Positions 1 through 12,544 of a stretch of DNA of 64,000 bases are shown here, piece by piece. Both the position numbers and the translations under genes were made by a program. Location: NCBI GenBank assembly GCA_029207755.1, contig JARCOQ010000002.1:39814244-39878243 (forward strand). Reading direction: 5' to 3'. This stretch comes from Chamaea fasciata. Lineage: Eukaryota > Chordata > Aves > Passeriformes > Sylviidae. Positions within the stretch are counted from its first letter, which is position 1, and each line of letters opens with the position of its first letter. A model generated the notes under the pieces. The model searched no databases. It saw nothing but the letters and a program-made list of their open reading frames with translations, and had not been told where the DNA came from.

Positions 1-3000
1 CTAAGCTCTAAACTATTTTCATTTTCTCAGTGTTCCATTTTACTTGGCATCAAGTAATAACTAAGATTTTTTTTTTTTTAATTTCTGGGAAACCAATGTT
101 CTGTCTGACATGCTATATTTTGACATTTCAGTGAGCATTTAGATGTAAAAAGACTTAAATTGCTGTTGAATCAGCACAATTGTTTTGAATTACCATATTA
201 ACACCAAATTTAAAACTCTAGAGGGATGAGGCATCTGTACTTAGCAGAAAGAGTGAAGACACACTTCATTACTTGGTTGCATTAAAACATCTTACAGGGC
301 ATGATTCTCATGTGTTTGGAAAAATTACTATTTTTGGCTTTATTATTGATAAGTCTTTAGCTTCAACTATGGAGAAAAACGTGTGTGAAATTGCTTTGGT
401 ATAGAATGTGTACTGAGATTAGCCAGGCTGATCACAGCCTTCTGCTTAAAGAGGAGAAACTTCAGTGATCCAAGGAAACAGCATAGGTGTAAAATGAGCA
501 GGTGGCAAAGTCAGTTCAGGTCCCTGCTTGGAACAATTTCTCATTAGTTTGGCATGATGCATTCCTTCAAAACCAACCTTTCTAACACAAGCACTGCTTA
601 TTAAACATGGTAAATAAAGTGTCTGCACTTTCACCTTTTAAAATTTTATTTCATGTTTGTAAAACTTTTCCTGTGTCATTTGGATTAATTGCTGATACAG
701 AAACAAAGTATTGAAAGATATTCTTGGCTTCTTTTGCAATGGTTGGCTTCTTTTCTATTGTATTTATGGCAACAAGCTCAAAAGCTGAACTAACCTAGAG
801 CAAGTGCCTTTGCCAAAGATCACTGTGTGCTTTTTTAATGTAAACATGCAGGGATTCATGGGAACATTGAGTGACCTCCACAGCCGGTACAGAAAGGAGT
901 CTTAATTCACTTGAAAGTACTTTGGTAATTGGAATACATCTTTCTGCCAGTATAATTGAGGAACTGATTAGTTAGACCCAGCACGGGTGTATTTCATTTA
1001 AAATTACTGTTAATGGCTCTTGGGTGCCCTTAGAAGGGATTAGAGTCCCATCTGAATGAAAAACATCAGCGATTTAGTTTTGTTGATGGTCATTGCTTTT
1101 GTATTCCTATAAAAAAACCACATGCAAAAGGGAAACATGCAGCACATCTGCATTTGGGGTATTTTCAAAACAAGGTTTGCAATGCTGTGCTTTGGCTATG
1201 GCAGCAGGTGGGGGGCTGAGAGGGTGGGGGCTCTGCCCTTGGTGGGCTTGGGGCAGGGTGGGGTGTGGAAGGTGCCCAACACGTCACAGCACAGCAGAGC
1301 TGGGAGCAGAGCAATGGGCTCCAGCCAAGCTCTTTTGGGGTCTCCACGTTCCAGACATGGCTGTACACTCATGGCAGCCCTGGGGAAACATCAGCATAGT
1401 GCACAAGCAGGTGAGCCACTGGTAAAAGCCCTGTGAGAAGCCTTCCAGAGGACAATTCCCAGACCCAGGCAGAAGGGGGATAAGAAACCTGAGCTTGACC
1501 AATCCATGAAGTGTTCCTCCAAATAAATTACCTGGTGTACATGATACAGCTAGTTCCTAGAATAGAGCACGTGCTGTTTGCAAAGGCCTCACAAGAAGCT
1601 AACAAGGGTTAGGGTTTCAGAGCACCTGAGCTAGGAGGCTAAGCACAAAGTGCTGGAAACAGAGACTGTCAAAGCAATGACAACTGTGAGTCCTGAATTA
1701 CCACAAAACAAGCAGGATGCCTCTCAGCAGGGAAATGCCACAAGACAAACAACAAAAAACACACTGGGGGGCCCTGGGGCACCCTCCAGGGACATCCAAA
1801 GGAAGCAGGTAGATTAGAGAGACCTCAGAGACATTTAGGTGCAAACAAATTGTGCTGGGTAGCTGTGATGCAAATATATCCTTAAATAAAACCCCATCAT
1901 AATTGTCATTTAAATTCTGTTATTTCCTGTTGTTGCTGTTGGTCGAGGGATGCTTTTGTTTGGTCCTGTGAAGTGCTGTTTCTTTTTTATTATTAGGACA
2001 AACTGCCTGCCTTGGATGGGAAAAATGGCCATTCTGCACAATGTCCTGTTCCCCAGACCTTCCCCGAGAAACGTGCAGTGAATGCCATAGGAGTGTGTCA
2101 CGGCTTCCAGCTGTGATTTGTTACATTGTTTTGTTTCCAGATGGGCCCTTCTCCCTGCCCTCCCCATCCCCTTGAAGTTCAGACAATATAAAACAAACCA
2201 GCACAATTATTTTTACCCTCAGAGCAACACAGAGTCAAATCTGCCCCTGCCAAACCCTTGCCTTAAGAATTTTTCTTCATCTTTGTTTAAATGATGCCTT
2301 GAAATATTTCCTAAATGAACTGGGAAACCAAATGTAAGCATGATCATAATAATGGTATCTGTAAGCACATCAGCATGAGAAACTCAGGTGAGTATTGTGG
2401 CTTTTTAGCTAATTAGCTTTGCTGGATAGTTTATATCCAGAGGGAAAATCAAGACAGAGTGTTTATCGTGGTGTTATTTGTGTAGATCTCTCACAAATTG
2501 ATCCTCTCCTGAAGGCAGAAGGAACAAACAGAGCTCTTCACTTTTCATTTTCCCTGGCACACATTTACGTTAGCCTTCCCTGCAGGAACATCTGAGTGAA
2601 ACAGTGGCAACACCAAACCCAGTGCAGTTCAGAGAGGGGGATTTAGGATACTGGACCTCCTCAGAGCATCACCTCAGCCTTGGCTCAGTTTCGTGCCCTC
2701 TCCACTGCTGCAGCACCCTCATTACTGACACACAGGAGAGCAAATGATGGTTTCAACTGAATTCCCGCATGGCAGGACCTCTGACACCACTTACTTCTTT
2801 CATTTAGATAATCACAAAATACTAGTGCTGCCTTCCCTGTGAGCAGCCAGTGATTATTGCTTAACTCATTAGTATGTTTAAGAGGAAACTCACCTGTGCT
2901 CTGCAGAGATGAGTCAGGCTCGAGAGCATCTGCATCATTATGGAGGCTGAGATGTCACAATAAAAAAACTCATCTCATTTATGGGGACTGTTATCTGCTA

Positions 3001-3176
3001 AAGGTTAAAGCAAACCCTTCCACCTCAAAGGGTTTAGACATCCTGTGTCAAATGAGTAATCTTATTTTATTCTTTACACCCCTTCTATTACTATGTCTGT
3101 TAAAAAAAAACAAAATCCCAAACTATCCTTGAGCAGAAGAGGTGTGCATTGAGGCTGAACTGGGACAGAGAAGATA
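1..3176. other. Non-coding DNA downstream of PGR
   Basis: No exon recognised on either strand. A G-rich patch (about 1204-1275) contains several GGG to GGGGGG runs. The rest is ordinary AT-rich sequence without a repeat family I can name. Confidence 0.6.
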
Positions 3177-3200
3177 TACATACATACATACATACATACA

Positions 3201-3230
<30 letters not shown>
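3177..3230. repeat. (TACA)n microsatellite
   Basis: About 13 uninterrupted TACA units, followed by a short CA run to about 3241. Reading frames through it give a meaningless YVCM repeat. Confidence 0.95.
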
Positions 3231-3232
<2 letters not shown>

Positions 3233-3241
3233 CACACACAA

Positions 3242-5590
3242 AGTTATTCCACTCAATCCTGAGGAACATCATTGTGTAAATAAATCATTAGGGGCTAAAC
3301 AGAGGTATTATGTGCTCAACTGAATGCATATTTAAGTAGGACCACATTCTTTTACTTTGACACACAGAAGTTCAAGTGTCTCAAAGACTTTAAGATTATT
3401 TTCTTCCGTGTTCTAGCTGCTAATAGAAATTCCACTTAAAAGAAATAAATGTATTTTTGTACTGACTAAATGTCTTCCTAAGTTGTTTTATACTGTATGG
3501 AATGCTTAAAACTAAATTAATTTGGAAAATGAATCATCTGTGTGGTAAGTCCCAGCCCCGTCACACTGTGATGTGTACATGGAGCAGTGGTAACATCCAA
3601 AACATGAATTCACAAGAACAAGGACATTCAGAAATGAAACTGCAACATCACGTCCAAGATGTTCTGTATTGTGAAAATGATGTCCATAAGTAGTGGCGTT
3701 GTTGGCATGACTAATCCTCCTCTGAGGGCACACTAATACTGCAGCACATCCTTAGAAGGGAGTGACATCTAAACCAGCAGTCCAGTTTTTTGTCAGTATT
3801 TCCTTAGAACAGGAAAGAGGGGGGAGGTCTCTCCTGTTGATGGAGGACACATGGCATCTCCCAGCCATTCTGCCTGTGCCCCTCACCAGGCTGCAGGTCC
3901 CACTCCTTGCCTGTTGCACACCATGTCAGAAGGCAGTGGGGTGGGAAGTGGAACATGCTAAGGATGGGGGAAGGAACACTTGAGCACTGGAGTCAGTTCC
4001 TTAAAAGCCAGGGGTGATGTTCCCTGTTGGTGCAGCCAAGGAAAGGTTGCACCAGTCCAGGACAACGACCAGCAACAAGAAATGCTCTTCTCCCCCATGA
4101 CTGAGGATCCCAGGGTGGATGGATGCATCCTGCCATGCTGGATCTTGCACCTCAGAGGGCAGAGCTGGCACTGACCAATTCTGGCAGCAGAAAGCTCCAG
4201 TTCTTGGTGTGGACATGGTAGTGAGCTCAAGCACCACTTCTGTAAAGTCTGGGGACAATTTATTCTGAAACCCTGGCTTTTAAGTAGTTACAAATAAACG
4301 ATTACCCAATGTGTAGGTTGCTGTGCTAATGGTGTCTCTACTCAGGTGTATTCTTGCTGATCTGGACCAGCAGCACTGTGCCAACACCTCCATTCCCACA
4401 GTGCCATGGCCTCTGCTCCCACATCAGCACCTCTAGCTAGCACTGATGTGCATGGACCTTCTGCACTGCAGGGCAGGCTTGTTAATAAACTTTGCCTTTG
4501 TATGTGTTCCTGCCAGGAGATCAAGAATCCATTGTAACTTATTTTGATGCTTGTATAGGCAGTTTGACCTTTGCAGTTTTGATTAAAGTCACAACCTTCC
4601 ATGCAAGAATAAATAAAGATATAAATAACTAGATAAGGTTTTATTGTACCCTGTCTTGTAGAGGGGTTGAATTGCAAACAAATGGAAAACAGTTCTGTCC
4701 CCCTCCACCCTATCCCATCCCAGCCATATGGGTTTGACCTCAGTAAATAATCAGTGAGTATTGTCTCTAACCTGGAGCTGCTAAAGTCTTCCCCCCAAAA
4801 TCAGCCTCCCAGCAGCTGCTCTGTAGGATTGCAACACAAGTGGCTCCACCAGCCTGGTACTGGCAGTTGCAGCCCCATGTCCAGTGAGAGCAGTGCCATT
4901 CTACGCCTCTACCCTCCACTCAGTCTAGTGGATTTTTGTACATCTACTGGTAGCTGAAGAGTTAAACACTTCTCGTACTACTATAAAGCAAGCACATCCC
5001 CATTTTATTGGACATGACACAATGTAGTTAGACAACACCTTTGCAAAAATACTTGAAGCAGTTATTTCAGATGTACAAATATAGAGATGAAAGCTCCTTT
5101 TCTCAAGAGGAAAATACAGAAATCTTATACAAGTCTTTTTTTTTTTTTTTTTCAAAAATAAAAACAACAGCAACAAAGCATAAATTGTCTATCATGATCC
5201 TGTATGTTAAATACAGAGAAATGTGAACATCAGTCCAAAGATGTCTTAAAGTTAAGGGTTATTTGTCTTTCTACAGAATTTTTCCATTGAGGATTACAAA
5301 GACTCTACAAAGTGTTAATGCATTACACACCCAAGTAACCCATTGGTAAAAGAACATGTACTGAAGGCATAGGAAGGAGGGGAGGATAAATGATTCACAA
5401 ATATGGGAACTGAAATTTAGAGGCTGTATGAAATTCAGAAACTGAAACAGATCATGCCCTGCAGGAGTGCCTAGCTTTGGGTTGTGCTTTATCATGTAGT
5501 ATTTCTGAAAATTTATGTCTGTCTTCAGGGAAAGCTGAAAGGAAACTTGAAGTGAAAAACTTCATGAAGTAATATTTTCAACATTTCAGA
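3242..5590. other. Non-coding DNA
   Basis: No coding exon, RNA gene or transposon family recognised. Contains a T-rich run near 5132-5151. Short open frames here have no recognisable product. Confidence 0.55.
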
Positions 5591-5722
5591 TGTTTGGAGG
5601 GGTTTTTTGGTGGGTTTGTGGTTTTTGGGGTTTGTTTGTTTTGGTTGTTGGGTTTTTTGGGGTTTTTTTTGTTGGGTTTTGTTGTTGTTGTTGTTGGTTT
5701 GGGGTTTTTTTTGGGTTTTTTA
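5591..5722. repeat. G/T-only low-complexity tract
   Basis: Nearly all G and T on the plus strand for about 130 bases, with repeated GGGTTTTTT/GGGGTTT blocks and a (GTT)n run. Extreme strand asymmetry and several GGG/GGGG runs give G-quadruplex potential on the plus strand. Confidence 0.85.
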
Positions 5723-8700
5723 TGTCTGATTTGTGCAACCTTTTGTCTGTGGGCAGCCAAACAGACATATTACCTGTATTTTGAAGTTTGAGAAACAGAA
5801 TCAGTTTCTGTCTCCCAGTAAAGCCTAAGCTGGCTGAAGCCATCACTAGGAACTACTTTTAACAATTAGGGGTGTGATTGTGTAAAATTATTGTAAGAAA
5901 TGAACTGGCCAGTGCAGTGTGACCATCTTGTAAGCTGAGCTTTAGGAAACAGAACATCTAAATTTTTAAGTGAAAAGCCTTGTCATCCTCAGCTGACCAA
6001 AGCTTGATGTGTGCTGATGACAGTCCCAAAAGATGATATTCCCATCTGTTGTGTGCAATGCCCCACAGGCAGGCTGAGAGCCTGTCCTGAGAGCCTGTCC
6101 TGACAGCATCATGTCACAGTTTTTTTCTATTTAACAGTGGTAAATTTTTGTCAAGTGTGTTGTCCTTTTTCTACAATAGAATATGCCTACATGGGCCATC
6201 AAAATCCATATTTTACTTTTAGGAATGTTGCTGGAATCAGGGGAAATGGTTGGGAACATATTAATTGCAGGTGGCCAGGTGTTTCTATTTTGAATACTCT
6301 CAGTAAGACCACGTCCACACCTTTTTGGATTCATACTGCCATGCCCATGATGGTTTGGTGCTTTCCTTATTCATGCTCCATATAACCAAGACAGGCCTGC
6401 CAGAATAAATCAGTTTCTTTGAGCAGCACCATGATGAGAACATTGTTCTCAACTGGAGGTATCGCAGGTTAGAGTCACAGACTGGACATCACCCAACAAT
6501 ACAGGGTATGAAGTGTAAGAGCATTACTATATTCCCATCCAGCAAATGAAAAATAGGCCTCTGAGAGAACTTTACATCCCTGGAATGAGCAAGTTATGGT
6601 GATGTTCATATAAATCTCACCTGTCTATTTCTCTGACCAGTTATTTCTGATTCAATGTCAAAGGTGCTTGTTATGCTCACTACCTGCTTTTCTTCCAATC
6701 TAGCCCCTTGTTTGTAGCTCACTGCTGCAGGGTTCTGATTTCCTGACAATGATTTATTTCTTTTTCTTTTTTCCTGCACAAAGCAAAAGGAGATTTTAGT
6801 CATGAACTGGCTGGGTAGGTATTTGAATTGAGTGTGGGAAAACGCAATAGAGTGAGACTATTTAAATGACACTGTGAGAACTTCCTCACTGATATGCCTG
6901 AATGCTAAATTGGTGGAACTATTGTACCCATAGAGGTGAAAAGCTAACTTGCTTTTCATGGTCAGAAAAACATGATCTATGACTAAAAGGCTCGTGATGG
7001 TATTTTTATAATGAGCCCACCCCACACCAGCAAGAAATTGAAATGTTGCCAGTTTTAAAGGATATACTGGAATTAAATGACAGCTCACCATTACTTGATG
7101 TCCTCTATACATGCTTTAAATGCCTCATACAGAGCACTATGGGCTCAACCCAGGGAACAAAATTCCTAAATGTGAGTGAAAAAATACATCAAGGGAGCAG
7201 CACTGCTCATGTATTTGAAGTTATGCAACTGCTGCATTAGTTCCAATAGCACTTAAAGACTATTTTCTGATGGTATTTATTTTCTCTTTAAGGTAAACAG
7301 ACTGATAAATTTTAACTTAGTTATTAATATCCATGCAGTCACCTTTTACTGCAGGTTTCTGTCCAAGCATCTGAGAAGCTAAAGTACCATTCTTCATGCA
7401 AATAACGTCAATCTAATAAATTAATAGCATTCATTAAAAAAAAAAAAACACACACATAAATTTTAAACCAAAAAATACCTAAAATATTAGAGGTTTTTTT
7501 TCCTTTTCATCTTCCAAGGGAAAAAGAGAAGTAAACTAAAAGCAAATCTCTGTCCAAGTCAGGTCACCATGACACAAAGCAGTACAAACCAATAAATCCA
7601 GCAATGCTGACAGTCCAGCCTGGCAGTGTGCTCACAGGCTTCCGACTGTGGAAAGTTGGGAGAGCTTTGGATATTAGCTCTGTGGCTGCAAGCTGACTTC
7701 TCGGAAGGAAAGAAAGGTCAGCCTGCCACAAACAGCATGTAAGGCAAGAAATGTGTGCCTGCAGTTGCACTGCATGAGTGGAGTGCAGCCCCATTCTCTC
7801 CTGTTGCTCGGCAGATAAACCAACCTTAAGTTTGGGCAGGGAGGAGAGGACAGGAAGGAAGGACCCCTGCAGGATCCCTGCTCTTCATACTACTGACTTA
7901 TCACTGGTAACTGAGATAAATATTTGTGTGAACACAGGAAAGCAGGTCACCTTCCCAACAAAGATAATGGAGAGACACCTATTACTGTACTTGGAAAGAA
8001 AGAAAAAACCCAGCTAAGGTACTGACAAGGCATTGACTATCCAAAAATACAAATTTAGGTCTCACTTTCACTGTTGCACATATAGCACAAGAAAGCATAA
8101 CTGCAGTGCAGCTGAAGAAACAGCTGCAGATCAGAAATTATGGTGTGTGTTTATTATGCACACATATAACCAGGCCATTCCAAAGTGCCATGAAATCAAC
8201 TGAAAGCTTCTCAGACCACATTTCCCTCTGTCATGGACTGGGTATTAAGGAACCCACATTTCCCTATCCCTAAAGGCTGCTCCCAACTCAAAGAGCTGAG
8301 ATCTTTGAAAACATGAGCCAAGTGTTTGATCTTTTGTGTTTCTTGGACCACAGTGAGCACAACAGAGCTCAGCTGCAGAGCAGCTCACAGACAAAGAGAA
8401 CAGCTTGCAGGGGCTGGAGGTCTCGGCTCTCCAAACACAGGTGAGCTGCCATGGCCAGGCGCTTCAACCTCCAAAACATTATTTAAAAGCTACAAATATA
8501 CAAAAACCTATAAATATATAAATCTGTGCAGGGCTGAATCCCAGAAGCAGCGCTCAAAGGAAGCCGATGATTTCATGGGTTGGTTTGTTTGCTTCACTAC
8601 TTGAGTGTTTACCAACAGAAGGTAATGCTGAAGGGCTTTGGTCAAAAATACCTCAATTGTACAGAACAGGAGAGGCTTAACTTCAGGCACAGCCTGCATC

Positions 8701-9145
8701 ATTCAGTGTATGAAGAACTTCTAGTGATAACTAGAAACAAAAGCCTGTAGAAGATGGCTGGTAAGCTTTTTAATTAATACAACAAGTTTCTTATCTTCAA
8801 AATGTAATCAGGCACATCCTAAATGTAGGAAAACAAGAAAAACCCATCTGCTGAAACCTCTTATTTCTAGTGTATTAATGCACCGTAAGAAGATCCAGCA
8901 CCGTTCCGCCTTGCTCAATATATTGAGAAGCACTACAAGATTTTTGTTTAGACCTATTTGTAAAGCTCAGGTCAAAAACGCTTTGCTCTTTAAAATAAGG
9001 GACAGAAACACATACAACTATAAAACCTTGTACTCAGTAAAAAAAATCAAGTAATGGCTCTCTGAACATTGCTGCAGGGTTGAAAAGTCATACGACAAAA
9101 GATTTCTGTAGGAAAGGAAGAAATCAGGTGTTTAGATCAGTGTTC
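5723..9145. other. Non-coding DNA, possibly including distal PGR 3' UTR
   Basis: No exon recognised. Contains a small 13-bp tandem duplication (CTGAGAGCCTGTC twice, near 6074-6100) and an A-rich run near 7436-7449. Minus-strand AATAAA hexamers occur, but transcript extent cannot be judged. Confidence 0.5.
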
Positions 9146-9830
9146 ACAGAATCAGAATCATTTAATTTGGAAAACACCTGCCAAGGTCCTTGACTCCAAG
9201 CTTTGACTGATCTCTACCTTGTCAACTAAACCACAGAAGCCCAGTCACTTCTTGAACACTTCCACGGATGGTGACTTCATCACTTCCCCGGACAGCCCTT
9301 CCAATGCTTAACCACCCTTTCAACAAAGAAATTCTTCCTCATATCCAACCTGAACTTCCTCTAGAAGAGTTGGAGGTCATCATGGCAGGAGGAGTCCTGT
9401 CAGTTTTACCTGGCAAAAGAGGTCAACCACCCTCCCCCTCCACAACCCCCCAAGCTACACCCTCCTTTCAGGCAGTTGTAGAGAGTGATGAGGTTCATAG
9501 GGTTCCCCCTGAGCCTCCTTTTCTCCAGGCTAAACACCCCCTGCTTCTCACAGCACTTGTGCTCCAGACCCTTCCCCAGCTCCGCTGCCCTTCTCTGGAC
9601 ACCCTCCAGCCCCTCAATGTCTTTCTTGCAGGGAGGGACCCAGAACTGAACACAGGATTTGAGGTGTGGCCTCAGCAGTGCCCAGTACAGGGGGACGGTC
9701 ACTGCCCTGCTCCTGCTGGTCACACCATGGCTGATCTAGACCAGGATGCCATCGGCCTTCTTGGCCACCTGGGCACACACTGGATCACGTTCAGCTGCTG
9801 CTGACCAGCGCCCCCAGGTCCTTTTCCACT
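9146..9830 (-). mobile_element. CR1 LINE, 5'-truncated 3' end
   Basis: The plus strand begins with the reverse complement of the CR1 3' tail (ACAGAATCAGAATCATTTAA, then a degenerate GGAAAAGACC-type block). The minus strand encodes the end of the CR1 reverse transcriptase ORF, with [32 protein letters not shown] and [10 protein letters not shown]. Frames are broken and 5'-truncated, so it is dead. Confidence 0.93.
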
Positions 9831-12388
9831 GTTCATAGTGTCTATGTAAGCCAGAGCAAATTACAATATCAAAATGGACACTAAAGGTCATTTTATAATC
9901 TGGGCTTATAGCTGGAATTTTTTTTTTAACTTCAGACAATCACATAATGATCACAGGACTTTCAGACTCTTATAGCAGACACAATTTCCCAATCATTCTA
10001 TCTTGTGTAGTGAATTCATCATGGCCATGGACTTTAGGGATTTTTTTCTGTGAGATAGAGGTCTTTTAGAAATAGAATTCGAGAATGTTTTTAACCTTTG
10101 TTATCTATTCCCAAAAGGTATTTTTTCTTCCTTTTTGATTATGCCTTTGAGACAAATATAGTGCATTTCAGACTAATCTGCCATGTTTATGGGACATGGT
10201 GACATGTCAGCCACTTAGGGATTGAGTAAAAGGCAGATGTAAGCAGATCCATGCATTCCTAAGGCAAACATATTGCCTGCTCTGTCTTCTAATTTCAGAA
10301 TTAGGGTGATGAGGAGTAATTTTTAGTGTGGGAAGTTTCTGTTATCAGTTTAATCTAAACAGTAACACAGACGGTCTGCTCACTCAGTGGTAAATCATGT
10401 GGCAATATTTGAGTTCCAAAAGAATGCGTGGAAATATATTAAAATACTGTTGTTACATGAAAGTGGAATGGTTGAAATGGAATTTTTTACTGAGCATCAC
10501 ATTTACTGAATGCAAACACAAAATAAAACAAAACATCAGGATGTAGAAATAAAGCATTTTGTGCTATTTATTAAAACATAATTGCTTTAAGGATCACAGT
10601 TAAAAGTCAGACTGTATTGAATATGAAAGACATTGCTTTCCTGGGCAGTTAGAAATGACAAACCTAGTCAACTAACACAAAAGTCTGTCCATACCACTTC
10701 ATCTAGGGTCACACATTTGCACCAGCTCTAGTGGGTTTTGTACTACTATGTGGGGATCTCAAAAATGCTTTTATTCCCAGTTGTAATGTAGATTCTTCTT
10801 CGTTGGCTTTAGGAAATTATGACCAGTAAGGACAACTTTAGACATTCCTGTGCTTGTCAGTTGCCCACAGTTTTTTCAAGAACCAAGATGTAAATTTTAC
10901 CAAACAGCAATAACTTTTAATGAGGGGCACCCTGATTTAGCTGGAGATCCTGAACTTAAATCCCAGGGGCCTTTGTTCATGTGACAAGGATATGTCTATA
11001 CAGACCAAGCTACACACCACCAGCAGGACACAGTCGCACAATGGGGGCATCTAGCAAGTCATGGGCAAAAGCAAAAGTGTAAGGCCAGAAGTGCCCAAAC
11101 AAGACTCACCATTTCCTATGTTTACGTATCCTTTCTAATGACTGGCAAAATCTGTCATATTTTAATAGATTCATAAATTCTTCCTAAGTTTTATCTGTTT
11201 CTCTGTTGTTTGGATATATCAACAATTAACTGCCTTAAATGCATGAGTTGTTTCATAACCACATGAAAGGAACAAACACCACCACATAATAATTTTTCAG
11301 CTGAATATTCACTTTTATGTGAAACATGTCATTCTTCTTGAATGTATAAAGCTAATTGAGTCCAATTCCTTTTTTACAATTATCCCATTTATAACGGCAT
11401 GCTTCTAAAATAGAAAATATGTAGCTCCACTAAATCATACTGAAATGAGTCTGATGCGCATCAAAATGTTCGAAGTCATATTTTCCATTTCTTTTTGCAT
11501 CTAATCTCACTATAAATTGATGCTAATGGCTGATTGAGGCTTCAGAACTGGAATTCAAAACATTAAGATTATTAAGAGTTGCAGTCAGTGAAAACATCTC
11601 TATTTAAAGCTTCTGAAATATAGAATGTAAGAGTTGATGAATTTAGGATTACAGCTAAGTGATTTAGCTTTAGTAAATGCTGAACTTTCAAGGAAAAAAA
11701 AAACACAAACCAAAGCTTAGTGGGTTTGCACACACATTACTTCGGGTGTAATACACACTGAAATTTTCATAAACTTTCTGATTTTTGAAGAAGAGCTCCA
11801 CTGAATGCTGCAGAAAACAGTCTGCTGGGCTTAAGAGTTTCAACGCAACATGACCACAGATGAGAGTATGAATGCATACTGTATGCCTAGCACTTCAGTT
11901 ACTCATGGCAGCATTGCAGTAATAAAAAGTAAAACATCTATAAGAAACTGTGGGCAATATTTATTTTAATGCCTCCAAAATCTTATATTATGCACGTGCC
12001 CACATGTACCCATGCACACAATGTACTAAAGTAAAAATTTTGCACCATGTCATACCAGAAGTTCAAGAGTGCACAATGTGTAAGAAAAACGTGTAACTGT
12101 TGTTAGAAATCTGGAAAGTCTATTCATTGTCATTCATATGCATATCTAAAAAGCAGCTTAGACAAGTTTACAAAACATTTCTTATGACTGTTGTGATTTT
12201 TGCAGTTAAGGAATCAGGAACTCCCAATATGTACATCAAGCTTGAATGGCTTGTGTATGTTGCAGGTATAAAGCAGTCAGCAAGGTAAGTATGTCAAATA
12301 TGCTGAAGTCCTGACATTGCAAAATCTTGACCAAAATAAACAAAAAAAATGACCCAGGCATCATCTCTATGATAAGAGAAAAGACATT
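9831..12388 (-). other. PGR 3' UTR and/or downstream flank
   Basis: AT-rich DNA directly after the PGR stop codon in transcription direction. The proximal part must be 3' UTR, but the distal limit is unknown. No other gene or repeat family recognised. Confidence 0.6.
11960..11965 (-). terminator. Candidate PGR polyadenylation signal AATAAA
   Basis: First minus-strand AATAAA I noticed after the stop codon (about 430 nt downstream), followed on the sense strand by U-rich sequence. Another AATAAA is at 10567-10572, with more near 8150, 7275 and 6747. PGR messages in other vertebrates often have long 3' UTRs with several ends, so this may be only one of several sites. Confidence 0.25.
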
Positions 12389-12544
12389 TCACTTCTTGTG
12401 AAAGAGAAGAGGTTTCACCATCCCTGCTAGAATCTTGGGTAGCTGGGCAGCAATCACCTCTGACATCATCTCAGGGAATTCAACGCTCAGTGCACGGGAC
12501 TGGAGAAATGTGTTCAAACAGAAGAGATGGAGCTGTTTCACCAA
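12389..12544 (-). CDS. PGR: PGR exon 8 coding part: helices 11-12 (AF-2) and stop
   Basis: 156 nt including TGA at 12391-12389. Acceptor ATCCAG| at 12545. It encodes residues 725-775: [15 protein letters not shown] with ligand contacts C733 and T736, the AF-2 helix 12 region [11 protein letters not shown], and the terminal KPLLFHKK that is typical of PR and absent from GR and AR. The 3' UTR follows at lower coordinates. Confidence 0.97.
   Translation of the reverse strand: MVKQLHLFCLNTFLQSRALSVEFPEMMSEVIAAQLPKILAGMVKPLLFHKK

Noticed and set aside
3074..3256. Minus-strand frame with a MYVCMYVC repeat
   Set aside because: Translation of the TACA microsatellite, not a protein.
5590..5846. Overlapping open frames in the G/T tract rich in Gly/Phe/Val or Lys/Pro/Gln
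   Set aside because: Low-complexity translation of simple sequence in several frames at once.
1..9145. Search for the 3' end of ARHGAP42, the gene downstream of PGR in mammals
   Set aside because: No RhoGAP or SH3 coding sequence seen. Part of its 3' UTR could be here, but nothing in the sequence supports that.
9268..9804. Plus-strand open frame of 178 codons
   Set aside because: Antisense of a CR1 fragment, not a host gene.
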